Assembly: GCA_030550275.1 (NCBI GenBank)
Contig: JAUQPR010000007.1
Location: forward strand, 62,001 to 126,000
Reading direction: 5' to 3'
Source: Bacteroidota bacterium
GTDB taxonomy: Bacteria > Bacteroidota > Ignavibacteria > Kapaibacteriales > HRBIN21
Length of the DNA stretch: 64,000 nucleotides
The stretch's first letter is position 1; each line of letters opens with the position of its first letter. Under the pieces are notes generated by a model that worked only from the letters and a program-made list of their open reading frames with translations, did not search any database and had not been told where the DNA came from. The position numbers were made by a program, and so were the translations under genes. Shown here piece by piece: positions 1 through 8,141 of this stretch.

Positions 1-154
1 CGCAAAACTAAAAAATTTTTGATTCCCAACGCGGCGCAACCGGAGCCTCTCTGGGCTTTCTCAGGAAGCTCCAGAAGGGGCGGCAGAGAGGATGGCGGCG
101 CCCAGCCACACGGGGCAGCGCTTGCCACTGTTGGAGGTCGGACAGGTGCAGCGG
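1..154. other. Intergenic left edge, downstream of polA
   Basis: No coding region is supported here. The stretch lies after the polA stop on the minus strand. An A/T-rich patch near bases 4-20 contrasts with the GC-rich surroundings and includes a minus-strand promoter-like element, listed separately. The next minus-strand gene would start beyond the left edge. I see no clear hairpin terminator. Confidence 0.5.
3..10 (-). promoter_or_regulatory. Putative -7 element TAGTTTTG for a gene left of the window
   Basis: The minus strand reads TAGTTTTG, a full match to the Bacteroidota -7 consensus TAnnTTTG. Other matches in this window mostly lie about 27-39 bases upstream of a start codon, so a minus-strand gene probably begins just outside the left edge. 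No -33 element was identified. Confidence 0.4.
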
Positions 155-2881
155 TCAATGCGCCTCGTCCCAGTTCCGCCCGATGCCGATCTCCACGACG
201 ACGGGGACCTCGCCCAGGGAGAGGGCTTGCTGCATCTCCGTGCGCACCAGCTCTTCGACGGCGGAGAGTTCGCGCTCGGGAACCTCGAAGAGGAGCTCGT
301 CGTGGACCTGCAGGAGCATCATGGTGCGGAACCGTTCCGAACGGAGCTGTCGGTGGATGGCGATCATTGCCCGCTTCATCATATCGGCAGCCGAGCCCTG
401 GATTGGGGCGTTGATGGCAGCGCGCTCGGCTGCGGCGCGCACGGTCTGGTTCTTGCTCGTGATGGTGGGAAAGTAGCGGCGCCGTCCGCAGAGGGTCTCC
501 ACGTAGCCCAGCCGACGGGCGCGTTCGAGCGTCTCCTCCATGTAGCGCCGGATGCCGGGGTAGCGTTCGAAGTACTGCTCGATGATACGGTGGGCTTCAC
601 TCTTGGGGATGCCCAGGCGCTGGGCAAGCCCGTAGGGCTGCAACCCGTACATGATGCCGAAGTTGACCACCTTTGCCGCGCGGCGCATCTCCGGGGTGAC
701 CTGCTCGACGGGGACACCGAAGAGGGCAGCGGCGGTGGCGGCATGGATATCGTGCCCGGCTTTGAAGGCGTTCACCAATCCGGGGTCGCCGCTCATGTAC
801 GCCATGATACGCAGCTCGATCTGCGAATAGTCGGCGGAGAGGAGCACGGTATCGGGATACTGGGCGATGAAGGCGCGGCGGATTTCGCGCCCTCGCTCTC
901 CGCGAACCGGGATGTTCTGCAGGTTGGGGTTGCTCGAGGAGAGGCGCCCCGTGCTGGTGGCAGCTTGGTTGTACGTGGTGTGGATGCGCCCAGTGCGCGG
1001 ATTGATGAGCGCCGGCAGCGCTTCGATGTAGGTGGACAGCAGCTTCCCCAATTGGCGATACTCCAGGATGAGCCCCGCGATGGGATAGCTGGGGGCAAGC
1101 TCGGAGAGGACCGAGACATCTGTGCTGTAGCCGGTCTTGGTCTTTTTGAGCACGGGCAGGTGCAGCCTCTCAAAGAGGACTTCGCCGAGCTGCTTGGGGG
1201 AGTCAATGTTGAACTCTGTGCCGGCTTCAGCATAGATGCGCTGGCGAAGCTGCTCCAGTTGTGCGCGGAATTGCTCGCCGAGCTCCCGCAGCACTGTCAC
1301 GTCCACGGCGATGCCGTTGTACTCCATCTGCGCCAGCACCTCGACCAAGGGGAATTCGAGCTGCTCGGCAAGTTGCCAGAGTCCTTGCGTGTGCAGCTCC
1401 TGGGAGAGCCGAGCGCACAACCGGAGGATGAGCTCGAGCCGTGAAGCACTGCCTTCGCGCTCAGCCGCGCCCTCCGGTGGGGAACTCAACCGCACGGAGA
1501 GCCACTTGTGGGCAAGCGCCTGGAGGGTGTGCTGCTCATCGGGATTGAGCACGTAGCTGGCGAGCATCGTATCGAAGCCGATGGACTGCAGCTCGATACC
1601 GTAGCGCTTGAGCAGAAGGGCGAAGGGCTTGAGGTTGTGTCCGTACTTTGGCAGCGTTGGGGATTCCAGCAACGGCTTGAGCTGCTGCAGGACCCATTCG
1701 GCGGGAAAGCCTCCGCCGTGCCCGCCGGCGGCAAAGAGAGTGGGCTGGGGCGAGAGCAGCTCACCCCCAGGAGAGATGGGGATGAAGTAGGTGCGACCGG
1801 GTTCGGTGGCAAGCGCGATGCCGAGCAGTTCGGCGCGCCAGGGGTTGGCATCGGAGAGCTCCGGTTCGATCCCCAGGCGGGGAGCCGAGCGCAGTTCAGC
1901 GCACAGTTGCGCAAGTTGTGCCGGCGAGCTGATGAGGACGGGCTCGGTCAAAGAGAGCACGGCTGCGGAATCGCGCCGGCGGTGCTGCAGTTCGGGGATA
2001 AGCTCGGTCAGACGCTCCCGAACGGTCCGTAGCGCCAGGGAATCCAGCAGGGTAGAGAGCTCCTCCAACTGTACTGGGCGCCGGGCGAAGTCCTCTGGGT
2101 GGAATTCCACTGGGGCATCGGTGCGGAGCCGCACCAGTTCGCGGGAGAGGAATGCCTCGGTGCGGTGCTGTTCCAGGCGCTCTCGGAGTGCGGGCTTTTC
2201 CACCTCGTGCAGCCGTTGGTAGAGCTCCTCCAGTGAGCCGAAGCGTTGGAGCAGTTGTGCCGCGGTCTTCTCGCCGATGCCGCGCACACCGGGGACGTTA
2301 TCCACTGGGTCGCCCACGAGCGCCAGGAAGTCCACCACCTGCTCCGGGCGGAGTCCCCATTCCGCCATCAGTCGTTCCGGAGTCCAGAGCTCGTAGTCTG
2401 TGCCTTCGCGTCCGGCGGGACGCAGGATGTGGATGCGCTCGGAGAGGAGCTGGAAGAAGTCCTTGTCCGAGGTGACGCAGTAGACATGGAAGCCTGCGCG
2501 GGCGGCTGCGCTTGCCAGCGTGGCGATGAGGTCATCGGCTTCGTAGCCAGGGAGCTCAATCCGGGCAATGCCCAGGGCATCGAGCAACTGCTTGATGTGC
2601 GCAAGCTGAGGTGCCAGGTCCTCCGGTGGTGCTTGCCGGGTGGCTTTGTAGGCGGTGTACTGTTCGTGCCGGAAGGTTGGGGCGGCGGTATCGAAGGCGA
2701 TTGCGAGCAGCTCGGGATGGTGCTGCCGCAGCAGGAGCAGCAGCATGTTCGCAAAGCCGAAGGTGGCGAAGGTGGGCTCCCCCGTGGGGGCATGCAGCCC
2801 CGTGCGCATGAGCGCGTGGTAGGCGCGGAAGACCAGCGACATGCCATCAACCAGATACAACTGCCGAGCTACCGAGGGCAT
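155..2881 (-). CDS. polA: DNA polymerase I
   Basis: The 908-residue product is a family A DNA polymerase for Okazaki-fragment processing and repair synthesis. The N-terminus (YLVDGMSLVFRAYHAL) begins a 5'-3' exonuclease domain covering roughly the first 290 residues. The C-terminal polymerase domain has motif A (SADYSQIELR), motif B (RRAAKVVNFGIMYG) and motif C (QVHDELLFE). The middle 3'-5' exonuclease domain looks degenerate: motif I reads GIEPEL instead of D-x-E, motif II has GHNLKPF without the usual Asp, and the Tyr/Asp of motif III is not recognisable. Proofreading is therefore probably absent, as in Taq-type PolI. The ATG at 2881 was chosen because it directly precedes the conserved N-terminus; the open frame upstream runs into hpnD. 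It is the last gene of the nuoJ-nuoK-hpnC-hpnD-polA run. Confidence 0.96.
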   Translation of the reverse strand: MPSVARQLYLVDGMSLVFRAYHALMRTGLHAPTGEPTFATFGFANMLLLLLRQHHPELLAIAFDTAAPTFRHEQYTAYKATRQAPPEDLAPQLAHIKQLLDALGIARIELPGYEADDLIATLASAAARAGFHVYCVTSDKDFFQLLSERIHILRPAGREGTDYELWTPERLMAEWGLRPEQVVDFLALVGDPVDNVPGVRGIGEKTAAQLLQRFGSLEELYQRLHEVEKPALRERLEQHRTEAFLSRELVRLRTDAPVEFHPEDFARRPVQLEELSTLLDSLALRTVRERLTELIPELQHRRRDSAAVLSLTEPVLISSPAQLAQLCAELRSAPRLGIEPELSDANPWRAELLGIALATEPGRTYFIPISPGGELLSPQPTLFAAGGHGGGFPAEWVLQQLKPLLESPTLPKYGHNLKPFALLLKRYGIELQSIGFDTMLASYVLNPDEQHTLQALAHKWLSVRLSSPPEGAAEREGSASRLELILRLCARLSQELHTQGLWQLAEQLEFPLVEVLAQMEYNGIAVDVTVLRELGEQFRAQLEQLRQRIYAEAGTEFNIDSPKQLGEVLFERLHLPVLKKTKTGYSTDVSVLSELAPSYPIAGLILEYRQLGKLLSTYIEALPALINPRTGRIHTTYNQAATSTGRLSSSNPNLQNIPVRGERGREIRRAFIAQYPDTVLLSADYSQIELRIMAYMSGDPGLVNAFKAGHDIHAATAAALFGVPVEQVTPEMRRAAKVVNFGIMYGLQPYGLAQRLGIPKSEAHRIIEQYFERYPGIRRYMEETLERARRLGYVETLCGRRRYFPTITSKNQTVRAAAERAAINAPIQGSAADMMKRAMIAIHRQLRSERFRTMMLLQVHDELLFEVPERELSAVEELVRTEMQQALSLGEVPVVVEIGIGRNWDEAH

Positions 2882-2909
2882 GGTCGGGAGCCGCTCCGAT
2901 GGAACAACT

Positions 2910-3842
2910 TCACAGCATGCTCCGCAGACGGCGGATGAGCACGTAGCTGGAGAGCCAGGAGTGGAGCACAATCCAGAGCTTGTGCAGGGTGGAGACGCGG
3001 TAGCGGTAGCGGAAGACCTGGAAATCGTCCAGCTCCATCTTCTCCAGCAGGCGATAGTAGATGCGGTCCATTGCTTCGGCAGCGAAGAGCGTTGCACGGT
3101 CATCAGGATGCAGGTATGCGCGCGCTCTGTGGTAGTAGCTACGGGCGCGCTGGGCTTGGAAGCGCATCAGCTCGATGAAGCGCTCGTCGTAGCGCTCGGC
3201 AATGAGGTCTGCTTCGCTGTAGTTGAAGCGCTGCAGGTCCTCCAGCGGCAGGTAGATGTAGCCGCGGTCCTTATCCGCCTTGACATCGCGCAGGATGTTG
3301 GTCAGTTGGAGGGCATAGCCGAGATGGATGGCGTACTGGCGGGCTTCCGGGTGCTTGTAGCCGAAGATCTCGATGCACAGCAGCCCGATGCTGCTGGCAA
3401 CGCAGTAGCAGTAGTCCTTGAGCTCCTGGAACGTTGCGTAGCGGCGCTGCACGAGGTCGCGTTCGCATCCATCCAGCAGCAGCAGGAAGTACTGCTTGGG
3501 CAGGTGGAAGTACTCGATGACCCGCGCCAACGGCATCAATGCCGGATGGAAGGGCTCTCCGCCGTAGATCCGCTCCAGTTGGTGTCGCCACCATGCAAGC
3601 CACTGCCGTTTGCGCTGGCGCTGCTCGTCGGTGTCCGGAGGGAAGGCGTCCACAAGCGAGTCCACTGCACTGGCGAAGCGGTAGACGGTCTGGAGACCTA
3701 AGCGCTGCGGGCGTGGCAGCAGCAGGAAGCTCTGGAAGAAGCTGCTCTGCTGCGGCGCTGCAAGGGCGGAATCCAGCAGGATGGGCGGAACCTCCCCATC
3801 ACCGCCGCCAATAGGACCAAAACCGCCAGAGGAGGGCAGCAT
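2910..3842 (-). CDS. hpnD: Squalene/phytoene synthase family, HpnD-like
   Basis: This is a trans-isoprenyl diphosphate synthase of the squalene/phytoene synthase family. HpnD condenses two farnesyl diphosphates to presqualene diphosphate for hopanoid-type squalene synthesis. Supporting motifs are SSFFQSFLLLPRPQRLGLQT near the start, VDSLVDAF as the first Asp-rich motif, and DVKADKDRGYIYLP as the second. The first motif is D-S-x-x-D rather than the usual D-D-x-x-D, an oddity. The start is unsettled: ATG at 3842 overlaps hpnC by 44 bases and has no clear ribosome site, while a CTG at 3779 follows GGGGAGG by 11 bases and fits the family N-terminus better. Adjacency to hpnC supports HpnD over a carotenoid phytoene synthase. 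The hpnE oxidase is not in this window. Confidence 0.85.
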   Translation of the reverse strand: MLPSSGGFGPIGGGDGEVPPILLDSALAAPQQSSFFQSFLLLPRPQRLGLQTVYRFASAVDSLVDAFPPDTDEQRQRKRQWLAWWRHQLERIYGGEPFHPALMPLARVIEYFHLPKQYFLLLLDGCERDLVQRRYATFQELKDYCYCVASSIGLLCIEIFGYKHPEARQYAIHLGYALQLTNILRDVKADKDRGYIYLPLEDLQRFNYSEADLIAERYDERFIELMRFQAQRARSYYHRARAYLHPDDRATLFAAEAMDRIYYRLLEKMELDDFQVFRYRYRVSTLHKLWIVLHSWLSSYVLIRRLRSML

Positions 3843-4716
3843 CGCCATAGTGCAGCTTGGGACGCTTGACCAGCAGACGGGGACCCAGCCGTTCGACCTT
3901 TGCAACCATCTGCTGTGCCATTGCAAGCGTTGCAGCGATGTACAGCCGCAGCCGCCGCTGCGAGACCTTCGAGAGCAGTTCGCTTCCCGTGTGCAGCAGC
4001 TCAGCCACACGGGAGCTGAGCTCAGCAAGGCACGCGCGCAATTTAGCAGAATTTCCCCAGAGGGCAAACTCCGCAGGGAGCCCGTGGCGGGCAAGCATCT
4101 CCAGCGGGATGTAGAGCCGTCCTGCCGGCAGGTCAACCGAGAGGTCCTGCAGGAAGTTCAGCACCTGGAGTCCGGTGCAGAGTGCATTCGATGGTGCAGC
4201 GAGTGGTTCCGACCACACGCCGGTCAGCCGCAGGAGCGCTTCCCCGATGGGGTTGGCGGAGTTGTCGCAGTAGGCTTCCAATTCCGCCCATGTGGCAAAG
4301 GGTCGGAACTCCGCATCGGAGCGGAAGGCGCACAGCAGGCGCTGGAGGAGTGTGACGGGCAGACTCGTCGTCGTGAGCGTATACGCCAAGACGCGCTGGA
4401 GTGGATTGCCGACGCCGGCGTCCCCCGCTGCTGCCCGCAGCAGCAGCTCCTCCAGGCTGTGGAGCGCGGCAAGCTTTGCGTGAGAGGCGATGCCGGGAAA
4501 ATCGGCAATATCATCGGCGGTGCGGGCGAAGGCGTACAGGTGGGCAACGTGCGGTCGGAGTTGCCGCGGCAGCAGGAGCGACGCAACGGGGAAGTTCTCG
4601 TAATGGCGCCGCGCCAGCCACAGACAGAAGCGCGATGCCTCCGCCAATGTGGTGCTGCGGTAGCTCCCCCCGGTGGGGGTGGTGAGCTCAAGGAGTCTAT
4701 GCCACTCCAGCAGCAC
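3799..4716 (-). CDS. hpnC: Squalene/phytoene synthase family, HpnC-like
   Basis: The 305-residue protein is a second squalene/phytoene synthase homologue. In the HpnCDE route, HpnC converts presqualene diphosphate to hydroxysqualene. The motif ENFPVASLLLPRQLRPHV near the N-terminus is typical of HpnC. The Asp motifs are complete: YAFARTADDIADFPG and later DLSVDLPAGRLYIP. It ends just before or inside the start of hpnD, consistent with translational coupling, and begins 9 bases after nuoK. The start is a GTG at 4716 with no obvious Shine-Dalgarno, so a slightly later start is possible. A role in carotenoid synthesis cannot be excluded, but the HpnC/HpnD pairing argues for squalene and hopanoid production. 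Confidence 0.87.
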   Translation of the reverse strand: MLLEWHRLLELTTPTGGSYRSTTLAEASRFCLWLARRHYENFPVASLLLPRQLRPHVAHLYAFARTADDIADFPGIASHAKLAALHSLEELLLRAAAGDAGVGNPLQRVLAYTLTTTSLPVTLLQRLLCAFRSDAEFRPFATWAELEAYCDNSANPIGEALLRLTGVWSEPLAAPSNALCTGLQVLNFLQDLSVDLPAGRLYIPLEMLARHGLPAEFALWGNSAKLRACLAELSSRVAELLHTGSELLSKVSQRRLRLYIAATLAMAQQMVAKVERLGPRLLVKRPKLHYGDAALLWRFWSYWRR

Positions 4717-4725
4717 AGCCGGCGG

Positions 4726-5043
4726 CTACCACTTCATCAGGTTGATCTCGTCCACATAGACGGTCTGCTGCGTGCGGAAGAGTGCCAGCACAATTGCCAG
4801 CCCGACGGCAGCCTCTGCAGCAGCAACCGCCATGACGAAGAAGACCAGGAGCTGCCCTTCGATGGTGCCCAAGTACGCCGAAAACGCCACCAGCGCGACG
4901 TTGACGGCGTTGAGCATGATCTCGATCGACATCAGGATGATGATGGCGTTGCGGCGCACGAGCACCCCCACAACGCCGATAGTGAAGAGCGTTGCCGAAA
5001 GGAGCAGGTAGGCTTCCAGCGGTAGCTGCTGAGTCCAGTGCAT
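4726..5043 (-). CDS. nuoK: NADH-quinone oxidoreductase subunit K
   Basis: The 105-residue membrane protein matches NuoK, an antiporter-like proton-channel subunit of Complex I. Three hydrophobic helices are visible. The helix with [16 protein letters not shown] contains the conserved membrane Glu, and a second Glu lies in [16 protein letters not shown], also as in NuoK. It lies 4 bases after nuoJ. The usual neighbours nuoI and nuoL are absent: hpnC follows directly and an EF-G-like gene precedes nuoJ, so the Complex I genes are dispersed in this genome. Confidence 0.95.
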   Translation of the reverse strand: MHWTQQLPLEAYLLLSATLFTIGVVGVLVRRNAIIILMSIEIMLNAVNVALVAFSAYLGTIEGQLLVFFVMAVAAAEAAVGLAIVLALFRTQQTVYVDEINLMKW

Positions 5044-5047
5044 CGGG

Positions 5048-5560
5048 TTAGCCCTCCAGTTTGCGCTTTGCCAGGATCACGGCTCCTACGACGGCGCTCA
5101 AGAGCAGGAGCGAGACCGCTTCGAAGGGGAAGAGGTAGTCGGTGAAGAGCACGCTTCCGATTGCTTCGGTCGTGCCCAGGCGGGCAGCCTCCGGCGAGAG
5201 CTGACGGAATCCCGTCGGGCGGCTCACAAAATAGACCAGGAGCTGCAGCACCAGCAGCGCCCCGAGAGCCGTTGCCAGCACAACGCGTGGGTTGAAGCGC
5301 TCGCGCAGTTGTTCGGGGTTGCCCAGGTTGAGCAGCATGATCACGAAGACCATCAGCACCATGATGGCGCCGGCGTAGATGAGCACCTGGATGACCGCGA
5401 TGAACTGCGCCTGCAGCGTCAGGTAGATGCCCGCCAGGGTGAGGAAGTAGGCGACCATCCAGAGGGCAGAAGCGACCGGATTGCGGCGGCTGATGACCGC
5501 CAGCGCCGTACCGATGGCGCCAGCGCCGAAGAGCAGGAACAGCAACACCTGCAGTGCCAC
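5048..5560 (-). CDS. nuoJ: NADH-quinone oxidoreductase subunit J
   Basis: The 170-residue product has five hydrophobic segments and the NuoJ signature region ([20 protein letters not shown]). It is an inner-membrane subunit of Complex I. The GTG at 5560 was chosen because AGGGGAT lies about 7 bases upstream and the protein then begins directly at the first membrane helix; a TTG at 5623 would touch the preceding gene's stop. A TAATTTTG element at 5599-5606 lies 39 bases upstream, suggesting this gene heads its own transcript nuoJ-nuoK-hpnC-hpnD-polA. Confidence 0.93.
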   Translation of the reverse strand: MALQVLLFLLFGAGAIGTALAVISRRNPVASALWMVAYFLTLAGIYLTLQAQFIAVIQVLIYAGAIMVLMVFVIMLLNLGNPEQLRERFNPRVVLATALGALLVLQLLVYFVSRPTGFRQLSPEAARLGTTEAIGSVLFTDYLFPFEAVSLLLLSAVVGAVILAKRKLEG

Positions 5561-5598
5561 GAGTCTATCCCCTGCACTGTGGAACGGCTCTCCTGCTG

Positions 5599-5606
5599 CA
5601 AAATTA
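5599..5606 (-). promoter_or_regulatory. Putative -7 element TAATTTTG upstream of nuoJ
   Basis: The minus strand reads TAATTTTG, an exact match to TAnnTTTG, in the short gap between the EF-G-like gene and nuoJ. The distance to the GTG start of nuoJ is 39 bases, in line with the other candidates here. No -33 TTTG box was found at a good spacing. Confidence 0.6.
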
Positions 5607-5619
5607 CGCGGACACCGGC

Positions 5620-7758
5620 TCAAGAGGTCTCTTCGGTAACCTGGGCGCGGTGCTCCTCGATGAGCTTCTGCTGCAGATGCGGCGGGACGGGCACATACTC
5701 CACAAAGCGCTGCGTGTACGTAGCGCGCCCTTGCGTGAGCGAACGCAAAGCGGTTGCGTAGCGATCCAGCTCCGCCAGTGGCATCCGCGCCTTGATGTGC
5801 TGGTAGTGCCCATCGCTTTCGATGCCCAGGATGAGCGCCCGGCGCGAAGGCAGGTCGCTCATGACCGCGCCGACGTACTCGTCCGGCACGGTGATGTCCA
5901 CCTCGTAGATGGGCTCCAGGATCTTCGGGTCGGCTTCCAGAAATGCGTTCTTGAACGCCATCATGCCGGCGATTTTGAAGGCGGCTTCGTTGGAGTCCAC
6001 CGGATGCATCTTGCCGTCGAAGACGCTCACGCGGATATCCCGAACGTAGGAGCCCGTCAGCGGACCGTCCTGCATCTTCTCCATGATGCCCTTGAGGATA
6101 GCGGGCATGAAGCGGGCGTCAATCACGCCGCCGACGATGCAGTTGAGGAAGACCAGCTTCCCACCCCAGGGGAGGTCGTATTCCTCGCGCGCTCGGACGG
6201 TCAGCCCGGGCGGATCGGGCATGCCCTCGCTGTAGGGTTCGATGAGGAGATGGACCTCGGCGTACTGTCCAGCGCCGCCGGTCTGCTTCTTGTGCTTGTA
6301 GTAGCCCTTGGCTGCCTTCTGGATGGTCTCCCGGTACGGGATGCGCGGTTCTGCGAACTCTGCCTCCACCCGGAAGCGGTGCAGCAGGAGCCAGCGGGCA
6401 ACAGCAAGGTGTAGTTCGCCCTGCCCGTGCAGGATGATCTGACGCAGCTCCTGTGAGTGCTCCACACGGTAGCTGGGGTCCTCCTCCTGGAGCTGGTGGA
6501 GCGCCGTGCCGATCTTCTCCTCATCGCCCTTCTTTACCGGAACGACGGCAACTCGGACGCGCGGCGGCGGGAACTCGATCGGAGGCAGCTCCACAGGCTC
6601 AATGCCCTTCTCGCAGAGCGTGTTGTTGGGGTGTGTATTGCGCAGCTTCACTGTTGCGCCCAGATCGCCAGCGCTCAGTGGGGAGATCTCCGTGCGCTTC
6701 TTGCCCAACACGGTGTAGAGCTGGGCAAGGCGCTCGACCGCGCCGGTTTGGGCATTGACCAGCTCCATGCCGGCGCGCAGCGTGCCCGAGTAGACCCGGA
6801 AGAAGCTCATATCGCCCAGGGTCGGCTCCGAGAGCACGCGGTAGACGAAGGCGATTGCGGGTCCGTTCGGATCGCACGGGATCGGCTTGCCCGTGCTGGT
6901 CCGCGCCGGAGGAAGCTCCAGGGGAGAGGGCAGGATCTCGGTCACAAAGCGCAGGAGCGCAGAGATACCGATATCGCGCACAGCCGAGGCGCAGAGCACG
7001 GGGAAGCATTGGCGCTGCAGCAGTGCCGTGCGCAGGGCTTTCTGGAGTTGTTCGGGCGAAAGCTCTTCGGTGCTCAGATACGCCTCCATGAGCTCCTCAT
7101 CGACGGTGGCGACCGTCTCCATCAACTGGCGGCGGAGCGAAGCGGCGCGCTCCTGCTCCTCGGGCGGGATGGGTTGCGGAGAAGCAGGGTTGCCAGGCTG
7201 GTCCGCGCCGTACATCTGCATGGTGAGCAGGTCCACGATAGCGCGGAAGCCGCTGGCAGTGCCGATGGGGTATTGGACCAGCACAACATCGGAGCTCAAG
7301 CGTTGGCGCGCTTGCTGGAGGACGCGTTCCGGGTCGGCTTGCTCCGCATCCAGCTTGGTAATGACCAGCGCCAGCGGCAACGACAGCCGTTGGGCGTATT
7401 GCCAGAGCAGTTCGGTCCCGACCTCAACGCCGCTTTGGGCGCTGAGCAGCAGGAGTCCGAGGTCGGTCACCCGCATTGCCGGGAGCACCTGCCCGATGAA
7501 GTCGTCGTAGCCGGGGGTATCGAGCATGTTGAGCTTGTAGCTGCTCCACTCGAAGGTGAGCAGCGAAGCGAAGACGGAGGTCCCGCGTTCGTGTTCGAGC
7601 TCGTGGTAGTCCGAGATGGTGTTGCGTTCGGCGACGCTCCCCTTGCGGGTTGTGGCGCCGGCGTGGTAGAGGAGGGATTCCGCCAGGCTTGTCTTGCCGC
7701 ATCCGGCGTGTCCCAGCAGCACGATGTTGCGGATTGCTCGGGCGTCGTAGACCCTCAT
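5620..7758 (-). CDS. EF-G-like translational GTPase
   Basis: The 712-residue protein is an elongation factor G-like GTPase with the full set of GTPase motifs. G1 is GHAGCGKTSL, the switch I region is RGTSVFASLLTFEW, G3 is DTPGYDDF and G4 is TKLD. G3 has DTPGY rather than DTPGH and G4 has T rather than N, typical of the second EF-G-like paralogue (often called FusA2-like) rather than canonical FusA. Downstream are domain II and the domain III-V regions (YRETIQKAAKGYYKHKKQTGG, domain IV-like). It probably acts on the ribosome, but whether in translocation, recycling or another step cannot be told. ATG 7758 was selected because conserved sequence starts just after it; a TATTTTTA element lies 39 bases upstream. 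Confidence 0.92.
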   Translation of the reverse strand: MRVYDARAIRNIVLLGHAGCGKTSLAESLLYHAGATTRKGSVAERNTISDYHELEHERGTSVFASLLTFEWSSYKLNMLDTPGYDDFIGQVLPAMRVTDLGLLLLSAQSGVEVGTELLWQYAQRLSLPLALVITKLDAEQADPERVLQQARQRLSSDVVLVQYPIGTASGFRAIVDLLTMQMYGADQPGNPASPQPIPPEEQERAASLRRQLMETVATVDEELMEAYLSTEELSPEQLQKALRTALLQRQCFPVLCASAVRDIGISALLRFVTEILPSPLELPPARTSTGKPIPCDPNGPAIAFVYRVLSEPTLGDMSFFRVYSGTLRAGMELVNAQTGAVERLAQLYTVLGKKRTEISPLSAGDLGATVKLRNTHPNNTLCEKGIEPVELPPIEFPPPRVRVAVVPVKKGDEEKIGTALHQLQEEDPSYRVEHSQELRQIILHGQGELHLAVARWLLLHRFRVEAEFAEPRIPYRETIQKAAKGYYKHKKQTGGAGQYAEVHLLIEPYSEGMPDPPGLTVRAREEYDLPWGGKLVFLNCIVGGVIDARFMPAILKGIMEKMQDGPLTGSYVRDIRVSVFDGKMHPVDSNEAAFKIAGMMAFKNAFLEADPKILEPIYEVDITVPDEYVGAVMSDLPSRRALILGIESDGHYQHIKARMPLAELDRYATALRSLTQGRATYTQRFVEYVPVPPHLQQKLIEEHRAQVTEETS

Positions 7759-7796
7759 CTCTGCCGCTCTGAGGCTGTTCAACGCATTGGGAAATG

Positions 7797-7804
7797 TAAA
7801 AATA
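7797..7804 (-). promoter_or_regulatory. Putative -7 element TATTTTTA upstream of the EF-G-like gene
   Basis: The minus strand reads TATTTTTA, matching TAnnTTTG at seven of eight positions. It lies 39 bases upstream of the ATG at 7758 and between that gene and the palindromic repeat cluster. Confidence 0.4.
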
Positions 7805-7894
7805 GCGACTCGGCACAAAGCGCAGCGTCAAGCTGCGGCAGCGGCTGCCATGCCGCAGGAGCAGACCCCGCGCCGTTCCCATCACCCCCCACCC

Positions 7895-7920
7895 GTAGGG
7901 GCAGACCCCCGTGTCCGCCC
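7895..7920. repeat. Palindromic repeat, copy A1
   Basis: The head GTAGGGGC is followed by a hairpin with arms GGGCAGAC (7899-7906) and GTCCGCCC (7913-7920), loop CCCCGT and one mismatch. It shares loop and architecture with copy A2, and the head with copies B1 and B2 in reverse orientation. It is non-coding. Confidence 0.75.
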
Positions 7921-7970
7921 AACCGCAAATGCCATGCGCGCGGTGCCTGTCGCGGGGCAACCATGGGGGC

Positions 7971-8000
7971 GGGGCAACCACAGGGGTTGCCCCTACGATG
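7971..8000. repeat. Palindromic repeat, copy B1
   Basis: A perfect 9-bp stem, GGGGCAACC (7971-7979) and GGTTGCCCC (7985-7993), encloses the loop ACAGG and is followed by TACGATG. It is identical over 30 bases to copy B2 at 8026-8055. Read on the minus strand it begins CATCGTAGGGGC. Confidence 0.8.
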
Positions 8001-8025
8001 GAAATCATCGCGGGCACCCGCCGAT

Positions 8026-8055
8026 GGGGCAACCACAGGGGTTGCCCCTACGATG
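8026..8055. repeat. Palindromic repeat, copy B2
   Basis: An exact 30-base duplicate of copy B1 with the same perfect 9-bp stem (8026-8034 with 8040-8048) and the same TACGATG tail. It starts 55 bases after B1 starts, a tight tandem arrangement. Confidence 0.8.
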
Positions 8056-8079
8056 TACCATCGCGTTGAACCGTCGCCT

Positions 8080-8105
8080 GTAGGGGCAGACTCCCGTGTC
8101 TGCCC
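8080..8105. repeat. Palindromic repeat, copy A2
   Basis: The head GTAGGGGC is followed by a perfect 8-bp stem: GGGCAGAC (8084-8091), loop TCCCGT, GTCTGCCC (8098-8105). It differs from A1 at a loop base and at the base that completes the pairing. Confidence 0.78.
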
Positions 8106-8141
8106 TGTACCTGCGCAGCCGTGTCTGCCCAACCGCGCCGT

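Larger units (their letters stand above)
7895..8137. repeat. Cluster of REP/MITE-like palindromic repeats
   Basis: This fills most of the 383-base gap between the EF-G-like gene and purN; I see no gene in it. It holds four hairpins (A1, B1, B2, A2) plus partial copies: a left half GGGGCAACC at 7954-7962 and a right half GTGTCTGCCCAACCGC at 8121-8136. All read GTAGGGGC-arm-loop-arm in one orientation or the other. The A arms are CAGAC/GTCTG and the B arms CAACC/GGTTG, so pairing is kept although sequence differs. No transposase or REP-associated transposase lies nearby. The hairpins may also act as transcription terminators for purN. Confidence 0.75.

Noticed and set aside
92-1444. Long open frame opposite polA
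   Set aside because: It lies antisense to a conserved gene and its translation has no recognisable motif. Long antisense frames are expected in GC-rich coding DNA.
7895-8137. CRISPR-like array
   Set aside because: The units are palindromic and irregularly spaced, in both orientations and without uniform spacers; no cas genes are present.
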